Assembly: GCF_023053635.1 (NCBI RefSeq)
Contig: NC_086175.1
Location: 122,648,740-122,712,739 of the forward strand
DNA: 64,000 nt
Direction: 5' to 3'
Source of the DNA: Elgaria multicarinata webbii
Lineage: Eukaryota; Chordata; Lepidosauria; Squamata; Anguidae
A program made the position numbers and the translations under genes. The stretch's first letter is position 1. Every line of letters starts with the position of its first letter. A model generated the notes under the pieces. That model searched no databases and was not told the origin of the DNA. It saw only the letters and a list, made by a program, of their open reading frames with translations. Below are positions 10,141 through 20,694 of the stretch, in pieces.

Positions 10141-10980
10141 CCTTGAAAACCTTGTCAGGAGCTCCTCAATGAGAAGAGGAGAATGAGTGTTCCTCAGTGA
10201 GAAGAGAGATAGGAATTCCTCAGTGAGATAATGAGTAACGGAGGCAATCTTACCAAAAGTCACCTTGTCCACCCACACTTGATCTGCCCCAGCACACGCA
10301 ACTGTGGAGGAGTTTGAGATGCATTTTAGAATTTACTTGCAGTTCCTATGGGGCAATAATGAGGCCCAACAGGTGTAGCCATTACCTTGTAGAGGTCATC
10401 CTACAACATGTCCCTGAAGGCTGTGCAACACAGACATTGGCGTGGGGTGGGGTACCTCAAGAGAACATGGTATGTAGAAAGGCAGAATGTTGAAAAACCA
10501 CTCCCCTACTGTAGAGATTAGTGGTTGTATAAGCAATATGTCCAGGTCTTATTTGGGTTATACCCAATGGTGGAACTTGCTGATGGAAGCTTCTTTGATC
10601 CAGAAGAAGTTTTGTTTGTGGAGCGGTGAGGTAAGAGATTTTCACAGATTCCCCTTCACCCTGCAGACCCACCCACCCCAAATTTGCATGATTGAATTCC
10701 AAATCAGAGGAGATCAAGTGAAGGAAAATGGGCTCCCTTGATTTGGAAAACGTTAAGGAGAACAAAAAGGGGAATAGTTATGGGAGATGTGGGGGTGGGA
10801 AAGGAGAGCCAAAGAAATTAAATGCCTTTTCAAATTATTTCATAATGCAATGCTGATCAGAGGTATGTATTGTTGTTTTTAAATTACTTTCTGGCACAAC
10901 AGAGTCTATGAATGAAGAGTAATGGTCTTGAATGGGTGATTGCGCAAGCTTGATCATTACCTAAGAAGTGTGTAGGATTA
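10141..10980. other. No gene seen
   Basis: A small direct repeat (gagaagaggagaatgagtgt / gagaagagagataggaattc, each followed by cctcagtgag) lies at 10,165-10,225. The rest is unassigned. Frames are short and unrelated to known families. Confidence 0.35.
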
Positions 10981-10997
10981 AGAGAAGTTCTAGCCTC

Positions 10998-11032
10998 CTC
11001 CTCCTCCTCCCCTCCTCCTCCTCCTCCTCCTC
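10998..11032. repeat. (CCT)n microsatellite
   Basis: Repeated cctcct with one slip. On the minus strand it reads as a poly-Gly/Glu frame, which is an artefact of composition. Confidence 0.9.
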
Positions 11033-11599
11033 TGCTTTGGCAGTGCATCAAAACCCAAGTGCTGAGCAAACTACCCCCTCACATCTCAAATAAGGCATCT
11101 TTTTTAATGAAAGGTGTCACATGTTCCAAAGTCATGTCTGCACTTTTTCTGATTGAGGGTTTCACTGGGCTGCTGGAACATGACCCATGGGAAGAGATGG
11201 TGCAGAGCATTAAGGTGAGATCTTTAAGAATGGAAGGAAAGCACACTAGCTGCATTGGGCGGGTTTGCACGATCACTGCAGCCCATCATTACTCATTTAA
11301 GCCACAGTGAGTTGGCAGTATGTGCAGACAACCATTTTGAATATTAAAGCCCCAGAGGGGGGTTGCTACGGTTGTGCCATCTGAACAACCTCAAATACCT
11401 CTGGAACAGATCGTGGGTAATTTAAGGGGTTTTGAACCCTCAAACAATTCCTGCTGCCTGGGTTCAGATGACACAACAAGCCATGGTTGGGCCTTGAGTA
11501 TGCAACCCGATGCCTGTGGTGCCACAGTGGACTGAGGTGATTTTGCAAACCATGTCATAGGCTGATCCTGTTCTTGGCTTTCGCCACAGCAGCCTTTGG

Positions 11600-11760
11600 A
11601 ATTATATAATCATAGAATAGTAGAGTTGAAAGGGGTGTATAAGGCCATTGAGTCCAACCCCCACCTGGTTCCTTCCAGATGTGTTGGACCACAATTATCA
11701 TAATTCCAATGTGTTGGAAGGGTAGTCCATGTGGGGGGCACCAGGTAGAGAAGGCTGAGT
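11600..11760. mobile_element. CR1 3' scrap (minus) joined to a foldback-MITE half
   Basis: 11,606-11,662 is the CR1 terminal segment (aatcatagaatagtagagtt, gagtccaacccc). 11,668-11,757 (ccttccagatgtgttggacc ... aattccaatgtgttggaag) matches the arms of the 13,612-13,738 foldback family. Confidence 0.55.
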
Positions 11761-11996
11761 GACCCCATTATAGTTTGCACAATAGACTGAAGGCTGTGGT
11801 TATAATGACAGAACACAATTAGGATGCTTAGCAAATAATTTGAAAAGGCATTTAATTTGTGGTTGAGTGCTAAGCACCCCATTATAGTTTGAGCATATGA
11901 AGCAATCCCATACTGAATCAAACCATTGGCCTATTTAGCCCGGCATTTCCTACTCTGAATGATTGCTGCCCTCCAGGTTGTCCAGGAGGGATATTT

Positions 11997-12329
11997 CATA
12001 GAATCATAGAATAGTAGAGTTGGAAGGGGCCTATAAGGCCATTGAGTCCAACCCCTGCTTAATGCAGGAATTCACCTTCAAGCATCCCTGACAGATGGCT
12101 GTCCAGCTACCTCTTGAAAGCCTCTAGTGTGGGAGAGCCCACAACCTCCCTAGGTAACTGGTTCCATTGTCATACTGCTCTAACAGTCAGGAAGTTTTTC
12201 CGGATGTCCAGCCGGAATCTGGCTTCCTGTCACTTGAGCTCGTTATTCCGTGTCCTGCACTCTGGAATGATCAAGAAGATATCCTGGACCTCCTCTGTGT
12301 GACAACCCTTTAAGTATTTGAAGAGTGTG
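11997..12329 (-). mobile_element. CR1 LINE 3' region
   Basis: It has the same layout as 7,327-7,972: terminal octamer at the low-coordinate end (catagaatcatagaatag), then the C-terminal coding block to gtgacaaccctttaagta. It is truncated at 12,329. Confidence 0.9.
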
Positions 12330-12552
12330 GATTTCTGATTGTCTATTACCTGATTATTTTCTTTCTTTCGATGTGAAGGACTGAATCTGGGACATTCAAA
12401 GCATGTCTTCTACCACTGAGCTACAGCTGCTCTCCAAGAAGGAGTATGAAGTTCTTGTCCTGTGACAACTGAAGCGGCATCATATGCATCCACATGGGGC
12501 AATGCAATCCCACTCCACTTATCCTGGGCACCTTCTTGACACAAAGTTAGGA

Positions 12553-12671
12553 CAGGGGTGGGCAACTTGTGGCCTACAACTCGCATCAGCCCTAACTAGC
12601 ATAGTCCATCATGGGGGATGTTGGGAGTTGTGGGCCACAACATTTGGAAGACCACAAGTTGCCCACGCCTG
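12553..12671. mobile_element. Short hAT-type MITE, CAGGGGTGGGCAAC ends
   Basis: The left end caggggtgggcaacttgtgg pairs with the right end ccacaagttgcccacgcctg, giving inverted repeats over about 20 bp and a foldback interior with gggagttgtggg. The flanks AGTTAGGA and CCTTAGGG are only a weak 8-bp match, so the superfamily rests on the terminal sequence. Confidence 0.7.
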
Positions 12672-13611
12672 CCTTAGGGTGTCATTTAAGGGCTCTGTAT
12701 GGCCTACCTCTCTTTATTTTCCAGAGCTGCAATGGGGAGGGCAGACAATGTGAGTGCAGAGCTATGCTGCCCCCCCCCACCCAACAACTATGGCCCATGG
12801 TGGGCAATGAGCCCATGTTAGCGCCTCCCTTCCCTTTCAGGTCATATTCCAGGAACTAATGGTAAGTGAAAGTGGGTGGACTGGTTCTGCTGATTGCTGG
12901 AAGCAGGGATTCACTTCATAAGAACATGAGAAGTGCTATGCTGAATCAGACCAAGGGTCCATCTAGTCCAGCATTTTGTAAGCATATGCATAGACCTGGG
13001 GACCATTTTACACCTCTCTTGGTGCCTACCACGCTTCTTGTCTCTCCTGATTTTTATTTTAGCTCAGATTTTTTAAAAAATGTTTTTAGTTGGAAGGCTG
13101 GCATGCTGCAAAGTGAAGCACTGCCCTCCAGCGCCATCTTTATTTAGGTTCAGATGAATGGTCATGTGTTTTGGAGCTCCAACCCCACCTGTGCCTTGTA
13201 CCTCGGTTCTTGGGGAGGTTCCTTTTTTTTGGTCTCACCGGTTTGCCTTCTGGGAAATGAGTGTTTTCTAACCAGCCATGCCCCCCTCTCCATGATAGCC
13301 ATTTTGTGAGAGCACCCAAGACATTCACTCAACATTCCAAACATGTGCACTGACTCCAAAAGGTTGCAGATCCCTGGTATAGTCTGTGCACAAGGAGAGC
13401 GGAGGGGAGGTGCCTCGGCTACAGGATGCTTATGTAGATGCAAGGCAAGGACCTTATTGCAGGATCTAAACTCAATGGTCAGAGCATGCACCTTGAATGT
13501 TAAGGAGCCCCCTGGTCATTTTCATTTTAAAAAGATCTCAGATAGCACGAGTGGGGAAGAATACCTTGCCTGTTACTATGGGGAACCTCAGCAAGTCAGA
13601 GTAGAATAATG
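12672..13611. other. No gene seen; one CR1 scrap
   Basis: 12,917-12,990 (cataagaacatgagaagtgc ... catctagtccagcattttg) is a minus-strand CR1 3' scrap. The remainder shows no recognised element or coding signal. Confidence 0.4.
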
Positions 13612-13738
13612 TTCCTCAACCTTGGGCCGCCCAGATATTTTGGACTACAAGTCCCATTAGTCCCAGCCAGTATGGCCAGTGATCTGGGATGATGGGAGTT
13701 GTAGTCAACATATCTGGAGGGCATTGGGTTGAGGATGG
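13612..13738. mobile_element. Foldback MITE (ACTACAA.TCCCAT type)
   Basis: Arms ttcctcaaccttggg ... ttggactacaagtcccatta and gatgggagttgtagtcaaca ... gggttgagga are inverted copies around a ccagtatggccagtgatc centre. Partial copies are at 2,268, 11,668, 13,967 and 44,873. Confidence 0.7.
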
Positions 13739-13966
13739 CTGCCATAGACAGTACTTTGCTAGATAGACTAATCGTCTGAGTCGCTTTTAGGCAGCTTCTG
13801 AAGATGTGCACCGATGTGCTTCACAGGACAGAAAGAGAGGGGACCAGGCATATATGCAGTTCCACTGAGCAAGATGGGGCTGTCCAGCATTCTGTTCTGA
13901 ACTGTCACACCTATATTCATTGACGGACTTGTCTAATTCTCTTTAAAAGAACTGTTTCTCTAGATC

Positions 13967-14042
13967 AGGGTGGGCAGAAGGTAGACCTCCAGATGTTTGG
14001 GACTTCAACCCCCAGAATCCCCTGCTAGCATGGCCAATGGGC
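13967..14042. mobile_element. Half foldback MITE
   Basis: cagggtgggcagaaggtaga then gggacttcaacccccagaat matches one arm of the CAGGGTGGGCA/ACTACAACTCCC family. The other arm is absent. Confidence 0.45.
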
Positions 14043-14559
14043 AGGAATAATACCACCTGTTGGGTTGGCTGCTCTTTTTATTCTGTTGCTGTTGTTGTTG
14101 TTTGTTGTTGTGTGTTTTTTACTGTGTTTGACTGCATTTTTAATTATTGTTTATGAACCATTGGAAGACGCAGATCTGACTTTGGGTGTGTTTCTACATA
14201 CTGGGGAGGTTCACCCATTACATTAGTAGTGGGGAAAATCATAAGAGTTGGAAGGTATCTCAAAAGTCATCTAGTCCAGAGGAAATCTCCACTGAAAAAA
14301 CTCTAATGAAGGTCCATAACCTTCTGAGACCATCTGTCCCCACTGGCAAGAGCACGTACCATCAGAAAGTTCTTCCTAAAGTTTAGTTGAAACTCTTTCC
14401 ATGCTGTTTGAATTTGTCGGTTTGTGTCATACCCTCTGGAACAACAAATTTGCTCCATCATCTATCTAAAGCAAAAGGGGCATGAATGACTCCAACTTAG
14501 AAGTGGTTTGGGACAGCTGTTGAGCCTTGGGATAACTTGTGAAGCAGCCCAAGAAATGA

Positions 14560-15005
14560 CAGGATTGTTCTTTGCATTTAAGCCCAGAACCTGGAGACAT
14601 CAATATTTCATGCCCAGGTCATGTTTTACAAGCTCACATTAATTGCTTTCAATCGAGAAGAAAACAAATTTGCTATTACATCATATTAGTGATTTCCTTT
14701 ACAATGTAATTAAAAATAGCACTTGTGCTGAGGTTAGCTCAACTCCATTGCAATTACAAAATATTGACAAAGAAAGATACTTCTAATCATCATGGCAGCA
14801 TTTATCCATCACCTCTCTACATTCTGAGCCACCGGCTCACAGAATCACGAAGGAGACGAATAGGGGGTCAACGATGCATTACACAAATTGGCATTATTAG
14901 TTAATCCCTTGCATGCTTGGTAAAGTTTGAGGCAACCTCTGCATTAAGTATGATAAGAGGGTATAATCTTAGCCAGTGAAATAGCCATTACCAACAGATT
15001 AAGAA
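14560..15005. other. AT-rich, apparently unique stretch
   Basis: No match to other parts of the window, no repeat ends and no frame. It is balanced AT-rich text (ttacatcatattagtgattt, acaatgtaattaaaaatagc) of the kind often found in conserved non-coding elements. It is a candidate only, 4.6 kb downstream of the receptor stop. Confidence 0.3.
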
Positions 15006-15289
15006 AAAGGATGGTTATTACCCCTCCCGAAATTTGTGGTGAGAAGGAGTTCCACAGAAGGGAAACATTTTTTTTTTTAACAATATAAAAGATTCATAAC
15101 ATATATACAAGATTTTTTTTTATTTCTCTACAGAGCAATGTTCCCTTTAAATTATTCACCATACACCAATTTTTTAAAAAAATAGAAGTAGGTGCCGGGG
15201 TGGGTGGGTGGGAAGAGTTATCTCGATGTGAATTCAAACATGTCCTTAAATAATGGGAAAGGGTGGGTTAGAGAGGGAGTGATGTGTTC

Positions 15290-15660
15290 CTGCCACGCAT
15301 AGGTGTGCACAGCAAATTTCATTTGGGTGTGCACCCAGGGAATTATTTTTTAAAGGTGGACATTTATTGAATACTCAGTCATAAGTATCATAAGCTTCAG
15401 CAGAGACCTAGTGGCTGAGTGGGTGTGGCTCCCGGCAGAGAGATTCCTTTTCACTCCTGCTGCCGGGAGTAATGGTGCTCTCTTAGGGGAAGCAGTTCTT
15501 CAGTGGAGCGGCAGAGCTGCTGGAGAGCAGCCAGAAAACCATTCCCACTACGTCTGGATCCCTACTCAATGGCCTCCTTAATTTGGCACTTATTACTCAA
15601 GACATTAGGGTGTGCCTGGGCACACCAGGCACACCCCTTGCGCATGCCTATGCTGCCACG
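15290..15660. mobile_element. Non-autonomous hAT element with perfect 8-bp target duplication
   Basis: The element spans 15,298-15,652 (355 bp). It is flanked on both sides by CTGCCACG (15,290-15,297 and 15,653-15,660). The left end is cataggtgtgcac. The right end, read inward, is CATAGGCATGCGCAAGGGG. Both ends begin CATAGG, and the 8-bp duplication places it in hAT. An internal inverted pair (cctgggcacaccaggcaca) lies near the right end. There is no coding capacity. Confidence 0.9.
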
Positions 15661-15882
15661 TGAAAGACATGCAGAAGTATATGTTGTGCATTATGTTTGA
15701 CAAGCAAACTCTGTCAGTATGACAAGGGTGGGTAAAAAAAGAGATGTGTAGTGTATGCCAGGGGGCGGGGGAGCGTTTCACCCTGCTCTCTGTGCCCAGT
15801 CAGCGATAACTCTCCCCCAATTTATCCACGGAGAATCAAGTCCTGCCTTACATTTGCTGAGAGCCATCTTGGATTCTGAGCC

Positions 15883-16125
15883 TTGGGCCTAATTTACACC
15901 AAGCAGGATCTTGCACTACGAAAGTGGTATGAAAGCTGTATATGAGAGGCAGGAGCCACACTAATGCTTTATAGCGGTATTGAAGTGCACTGACAACTGT
16001 TGAGGCCCATTGACACATACCATATACCACTTTCATAGTGCTAGATCCTGCTTGGTGTGGCTCCTGCCTTTTATATACTGCTTTCATACCACTTTCATTG
16101 TGAAATATCCTGCTATTAGGCCTTG
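15883..16125. mobile_element. Harbinger-like MITE, 3-bp target duplication TTG
   Basis: The element spans 15,886-16,122. TTG flanks it at 15,883-15,885 and 16,123-16,125. The left end ggcctaatttacaccaagc and right end attaggcc are inverted; the right end has lost about 10 bp. The interior is the family signature: gcaggagccacact, gtattgaagtgcactgacaa and tcctgcttggtgtgg. Confidence 0.85.
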
Positions 16126-16129
16126 GAAT

Positions 16130-16210
16130 CAGGGCTGGCCCTACCATTAGGCAGAGTTTGCAACCACCTAAGAAACAGATATTGGGTGGTGGCAGGGTGT
16201 TGGAGTCACA
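16130..16210. mobile_element. hAT terminus fragment (CAGGGCTGGCCCTA)
   Basis: cagggctggccctaccatta followed by ggcagagtttgcaaccacct is the usual end of the CAGGGCCGGC hAT family (compare 33,122-33,367 read inward from the right). No partner end follows. Confidence 0.5.
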
Positions 16211-16364
16211 CACTGCACTTTGTCCCAGGCTAGTCTGCTGCCCTCAGATGCAGCGTATTGGAATGGGAACGCCATCTTTTCCTTCTCTTCAGGAAGTAAA
16301 ATGTCTTGGGCCTGGTCTAGACTTTGACAGAATATTGGGGCTTTTATATGGATCAGTGCTGTTG

Positions 16365-16850
16365 AATCTCTTTCAGCCCGAGGGCCATATTCAATCTCAG
16401 AGAAGGTCTCAAGGGCCGTGGTCCAGTGGTGGGCGTGGCCAACGACAAAAGGGGAGGAGCCAAAATATTAAAAAACCAGCATATTGTCGCTTAAGGCTCT
16501 CACTGCCAGTAACTTATCCATAGGAGAGGCATTCCAACCTTTTAGAATTGGGGGAAAAAACAAATTCTGGGAAACTACCAAATGATCAGTGGCTGGAGAA
16601 AAGGACGTGGAACCAGGGGACGTGGATGTGGTCATCTGAGGAAACTTGGGCTAGATCTACACTACTGCTTTAGAGTGGCATTGAAGTGCAGTGGTAACTG
16701 TTGGAGCACATTAACATTCCATAAATCACTTTCAAAGTGTTATTTCCTGCTTTTTATTCCACATTTGTAATTGTTTGTCACAAGGTATAGATCTGGCCTT
16801 GGAGGGCTGGATTTGTTCCACAGGCCTGAGGCTCAACACCCCAATTATAG
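16365..16850. mobile_element. Degenerate MITE pieces
   Basis: 16,365-16,490 (cagcccgagggccatattca) resembles 55,485-55,600. 16,649-16,755 (gctagatctacactactgct ... ttatttcctgc) is a degenerate member of the TACACCAAGCAGGATAT family. 16,790-16,845 (gccttggagggctggatttg) looks like the reverse arm of the first piece. Boundaries are uncertain. Confidence 0.45.
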
Positions 16851-16910
16851 AAAGTTCACCAAAGCACATCTAAAGATTTGGTTTTGGTGTGAAATTAAAG
16901 ACCTGCCCAG

Positions 16911-17104
16911 TGAGGCCTAATCTACATCAAGCAGGATATTGCACTATAAAAGCGTTATATAAAAGGCAGGAGCCACACTTCTGCTTTATAGCGGTATTAA
17001 AGTGCACTGACAACTATCCTGCTTGGTGTGGCTCCTGGCTTTTATATACCACTTTCATACTGCTTTCATAGTGCAATATCCTGCTTGGTGTAGATCAGGC
17101 CTGA
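16911..17104. mobile_element. Harbinger-like MITE, 3-bp target duplication TGA
   Basis: The element spans 16,914-17,101 (188 bp). TGA lies at 16,911-16,913 and 17,102-17,104. The left end is ggcctaatctacatcaagca and the right end tgcttggtgtagatcaggcc. This is the short form of the family. Confidence 0.9.
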
Positions 17105-17772
17105 ATCACACCAGGTCAAAAATCACAGACTGGAACCAGCCTATGACCCATGCCTATGACCCATGCAAAAAAGTTACCATGCCATCCAACACAATAGGAG
17201 CTTTAGTAGGTTATAGATTAGCTTACCTTCACGGCAAGCTGCATGCATTGAAAAAATTGCATGTCACTTTTGTATCATCTAAATGGAAATAAATGCGACC
17301 ACTGTACAAAAATACATTATTAAAGACTGAATAAAATGTTCGAAAGGGCACCATGTTCTCTTCCAAAATAGAGAAGTTTTCTGTCCCTGAAGTATCATTT
17401 TCTTCCAAACCTTTTTATAGACAAACATGAAACTGTTTCTCTTAGAACATCAATGTTTTAAATGCTGGTATCAGATCTTGAAATCTTTGAGACTGACCTG
17501 CTAATTTCCTTAGAGATGCGTGAAAGTCCCTGCACACAGTTTTAGCACACCCTTCCTGAGTTTTTGTTTCAAATAATGCTAAAAACGTAGGATCTCCGTC
17601 AAAGACTAGTAAAATAGCATTTATTTCCCTTTGCCATATCGGGAATGATTGCTCTTGCATTTACAATTTCTCTACCATAAAAAGTTGGGTGGGTGGGTGC
17701 AAGTCCAGAACTATTAGAATGTGGGGATGTGCTTGAGGAATCTGACCTTTGTGAATGCTGATGCAACATGAC
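17105..17772. other. No gene seen
   Basis: Unassigned AT-rich sequence. The longest frame (72 residues, minus, 17,442-17,660) matches nothing I recognise. Confidence 0.35.
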
Positions 17773-18127
17773 CTGGGGCTCATCTACACCAAGCAGATAT
17801 TCCACTATGAAAGTGATATATAAATTGCAGGAGCCACACTACTGATTTATAGCGGTATTGAAGGGCACTGACAACTGTTGGGGCCCATCGACACATACCA
17901 TATACTGCTTTCATACCACTTTCATAGTGTTATATCCTGCTTGGTGAAGATGTGTCATGGGCCCCACCAGTTGTCAGTGCACTTTATTACCACTATAAAG
18001 CAATAGTGTAGATCCTGCAGTGCAGTTCAATACTGCTATAAAGCAGTCGTGTGGCTCCTGCCTTTTATATACCACTTTTATACCACTTTCATAGTGGAAT
18101 ATCCTGCTTGGTGTAGTTGAGCCCCTG
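17773..18127. mobile_element. Harbinger-like MITE, long form, target duplication CTG
   Basis: The element spans 17,776-18,124 (349 bp). CTG lies at 17,773-17,775 and 18,125-18,127. The ends gggctcatctacaccaagc and gcttggtgtagttgagccc are inverted. It is nearly twice the short form: an internal cctgcttggtgaagatgtgt marks where two family units meet. Confidence 0.9.
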
Positions 18128-18430
18128 ATCTACACCTTCCGGACTAAAGTGCGGATCAAAATGCAGCTATCTTGCGATTTTCGCACTTTGAATTTCACGA
18201 TGCAGTTCTCGGCTCAAAAATATTCCAAAGTACATGCCGCAATTCATATTGAATAAAATATGTTTAGAGATCTGTACTTTGAGATAAAATAAATGTGTAT
18301 TTTGTAAGAAAATTCATTCAAAATATGTATTTAAATAGATATTTAAATACAGCTTTTCATTTAGATTTTTTTTTTTTAAAAAAAATACAGAATAATGCAG
18401 AAATGGGTTTACAGTTGACTGGAAGGAGTG

Positions 18431-18615
18431 GGGGCAGGCAGTGGGGGCTAGGGACTCCAATGTCAGTGGGGTGGTGAATCCGCTCTGGGTTTCAGTCAGA
18501 AACCCAGAGGCAAATAAACTGGACCTTGGATAGCTCCTTTCGAGTTCTGGCTGAAACCCAGAGTGGATTCACCAACCCATGGACATCACTGCTGCCAGCC
18601 TCTACTGGTGGCAGA
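18431..18615. mobile_element. hAT-type foldback MITE, CAGTGGAGGCT family
   Basis: The element spans 18,439-18,607. Arms: cagtgggggctagggactcc ... gaatccgctctgggtttcag and ctgaaacccagagtggattc ... gccagcctctactg. The flanks GGGGCAGG and GTGGCAGA agree at 6 of 8 positions, fitting an aged 8-bp duplication. Related copies are at 56,531 and 62,573. Confidence 0.75.
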
Positions 18616-19113
18616 CACATGGCCACTTGGAGGACCTTACAGTGGGCCAGATTTGGCCGTCAGCCCTGAGGTTCTGGGAATGGGGAATGAGAAAGCTCCC
18701 TTGGAATGTTGTTTCAACTGGTGCCTTTGCAGGATCAGGGAGCTCCTTGCAATGCCAATTCTGGAAGATTATTGTTCAAAGACTACATGCAACTCCATAT
18801 GATGCTAGGAGGTCAGTCATGTCAACCTTGAGGAGCGTGTGTATCCGTGTGGGAGTAATATCAACCCTTTAGCAACTTGTATGTGGTGCAAGACAGGGCA
18901 AGCTTTCCACCGGAGATGGTGTTTTTTTATTATTATTAATCTCCATACACAAATGGAAGAGGAAAAAACATGTTGGTGAGCCATCATCCACCCTGCATCT
19001 TCCGAAGACAGTGCAAGCGTTTCACTTCCTGAGAGCCGTATTTTGAACAAACATGAAAGACATACTGGTTGGTCTTTTACATACATTGAAGTCTAAGACT
19101 GACTTTCCATTGG

Positions 19114-19119
19114 TTTATT
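19114..19119 (-). promoter_or_regulatory. Candidate polyadenylation signal AATAAA for the melatonin receptor
   Basis: The plus strand reads tttatt, so the minus strand has the canonical AATAAA hexamer 460 nt past the stop codon. It is the first canonical hexamer I see downstream. Its use is inferred. Confidence 0.45.
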
Positions 19120-19304
19120 TGCTGCCTCCTTCGAAGTCCTGAAGCCGATTTCATATCGGTACTGGGTTAAATGAGAATGGTGTAAACAGAACGTGCTTTG
19201 TCAAGAAGACAGGATTCCAGGTGTCACGGCATGTTGTTCAGCTGGAAAGTGAAGAACAGGGTAAGCAAGAATGAGGTGTTCAACCTTAACTACATTAACA
19301 CAGG

Positions 19305-19530
19305 AGCATGAGAAGTGCTATGCTGGATCAGACCAAAGGCCTATCTAGTGTTTTGTTCCCACAGTGGCCAGCCAGATGCCTTATGGGAAGGCCCAAGCAG
19401 GATCTGAATGTAACAGCACTTTCCCATTCATGTTCTCCAGTGACTGGTATTGAGAGGCAATAACTGCCATTGATACTGGAGATAATACATAGCCATTATG
19501 ACTGGTAGCCATCGATAGCCTTATCCCCAT
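19305..19530 (-). mobile_element. CR1-like LINE 3' fragment in the receptor 3' UTR
   Basis: gagcatgagaagtgctatgc, tggatcagaccaaaggcc and gatactggagataatacata are the reverse complement of the TTCTTATG-type CR1 3' end. It lies 49-274 nt past the receptor stop codon, in the same orientation as the gene. If the poly(A) signal at 19,114 is used, it is transcribed as part of the 3' UTR. Confidence 0.8.
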
Positions 19531-19578
19531 TACTTTTGTTTTCACCAAATGGCACTTTCTGCACTCACTTTTGTGTAT

Positions 19579-20447
19579 TTACAAGGTATCAGTTTTGATT
19601 TGGTCATTATTATTTAAAGCAGGAGAAGGCTTGCTCTTCTGAGCTTCGGTCCCCCCTTTGGAAGTGTCCTGAAAAAACAGCCTTGGCATCCACAGTGACA
19701 TGAGGATTCGTTTATATTCCTTTCGGAAGTTTTGGTTCAGAAGTCCATAGATTATTGCGTTAAGGCAACTGTTGAAGTAGGCCATGAAGTAGCTCATCAC
19801 AAACAACCACTCGGGAACTTTGGGGGCTATCTCCAAGGGATTAATGGCTACCGCCAATCCAATGAAGTTCAGCGGTGCCCAGCAAAAGGCAAAGATCACA
19901 AAGACGACAAACATGGTGAGGAAGTTCCTGAAGTCGCTGGGCTTCAGCCTCGGCTTGATTTCCGATTTGACTCTCCTCCTCACTTGGATCACCAGGATCC
20001 AGATCCGCAGGTAGCAGAAGCTCACAATGGTGATCGGCACGATGAAATGAATGACGACGACGGCGATTGTATAATAGGAACTCGCCGTCTGGGTGAATGT
20101 GCAAGAATAGACGCGCTGGTCATACTTGAGAGAGCCCACAAAGAAATTGGGCACGGTGGCGACCACTGTCAGTACCCAGATCAGGCAGACGTACAGCATG
20201 GTGTTCCACCAGCTGTACACTTTGTCGTATGCAAAACTGTGGCATATATAGCAGTATCGGTTTATTGCAATGGCAGTGATGTTGAAGATGGAGCCTATGA
20301 CGCTCAGCCCCATCACAAAGCCACTTATTTTGCAGTGCGTATCCCCCAAGGACCAGCCATTCTGGAAAATGGCTATGAGCACTAACGGATAAGGGTACAA
20401 GGCCACCACTATGTCCGCCAATGCCAGGCTCACCACAAACGCATTAC
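19579..20447 (-). CDS. MTNR1B: Melatonin receptor type 1B, last coding exon (exon 2; TM2 to C-terminus)
   Basis: This exon encodes a melatonin-binding class A GPCR from TM2 onward: 289 residues including the split first glycine. It acts at the plasma membrane and normally couples to Gi/o. Residues counted from that glycine: TM2 with LALAD (D12), the C39-C116 disulfide pair, TM3 ending NRYCYICHS (NRY at 63-65 in place of DRY), TM5 with IHF (H134, the melatonin-contact position), TM6 CWAPLNF (189-195) and TM7 NAIIY (230-234 in place of NPxxY). NRY and NAxxY together are diagnostic of melatonin receptors. [31 protein letters not shown] and [19 protein letters not shown] favour the 1B paralogue over 1A or 1C. 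The C-terminus ends TDTL (Asp at -2, hydrophobic end), like DSV of 1A. The frame is intact. The in-frame ATG at 20,487 is intronic; the exon starts at the AG acceptor, and phase matches the family's only intron (after ..RNAG). Exon 1 was not found. Confidence 0.95.
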
Positions 20448-20490
20448 CTGCGGAAGAAAGGAAAGGAGAGAGAGAAAGAGAAAACAATCA
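20448..20490 (-). promoter_or_regulatory. Splice acceptor and polypyrimidine tract of receptor intron 1
   Basis: On the minus strand an almost pure C/T tract of about 35 nt ends tttcttccgcag at 20,448, immediately before GTAATGCGTTTGTG. This fixes the exon start and the split glycine codon (G|GT). Confidence 0.93.
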
Positions 20491-20694
20491 TTCACTGGGC
20501 ATCCAGTTTAAAAGAAACAAATGCTTTCAAAGACAAGTAATAAGGAGAAACCAAATACCAGAACTGCATGCAAGCTATGATTAAAAACCAACCAACCAAA
20601 ACTTCACTGCATCTTTGCGGGAACTAATTCCACAGGATGAGCCATGTGGAGACATGCTTTCTTGTCTGTCCCGAATGTCCTGCCCATTTCAATG

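Noticed and set aside
19732-20385. 217-residue plus-strand frame
   Set aside because: It is the antisense shadow of the receptor exon, without motifs.
20448-20487. In-frame ATG giving a 302-residue receptor start ([14 protein letters not shown])
   Set aside because: These codons are the polypyrimidine tract and AG acceptor read through. The receptor enters at the split glycine, and TM1 is missing.
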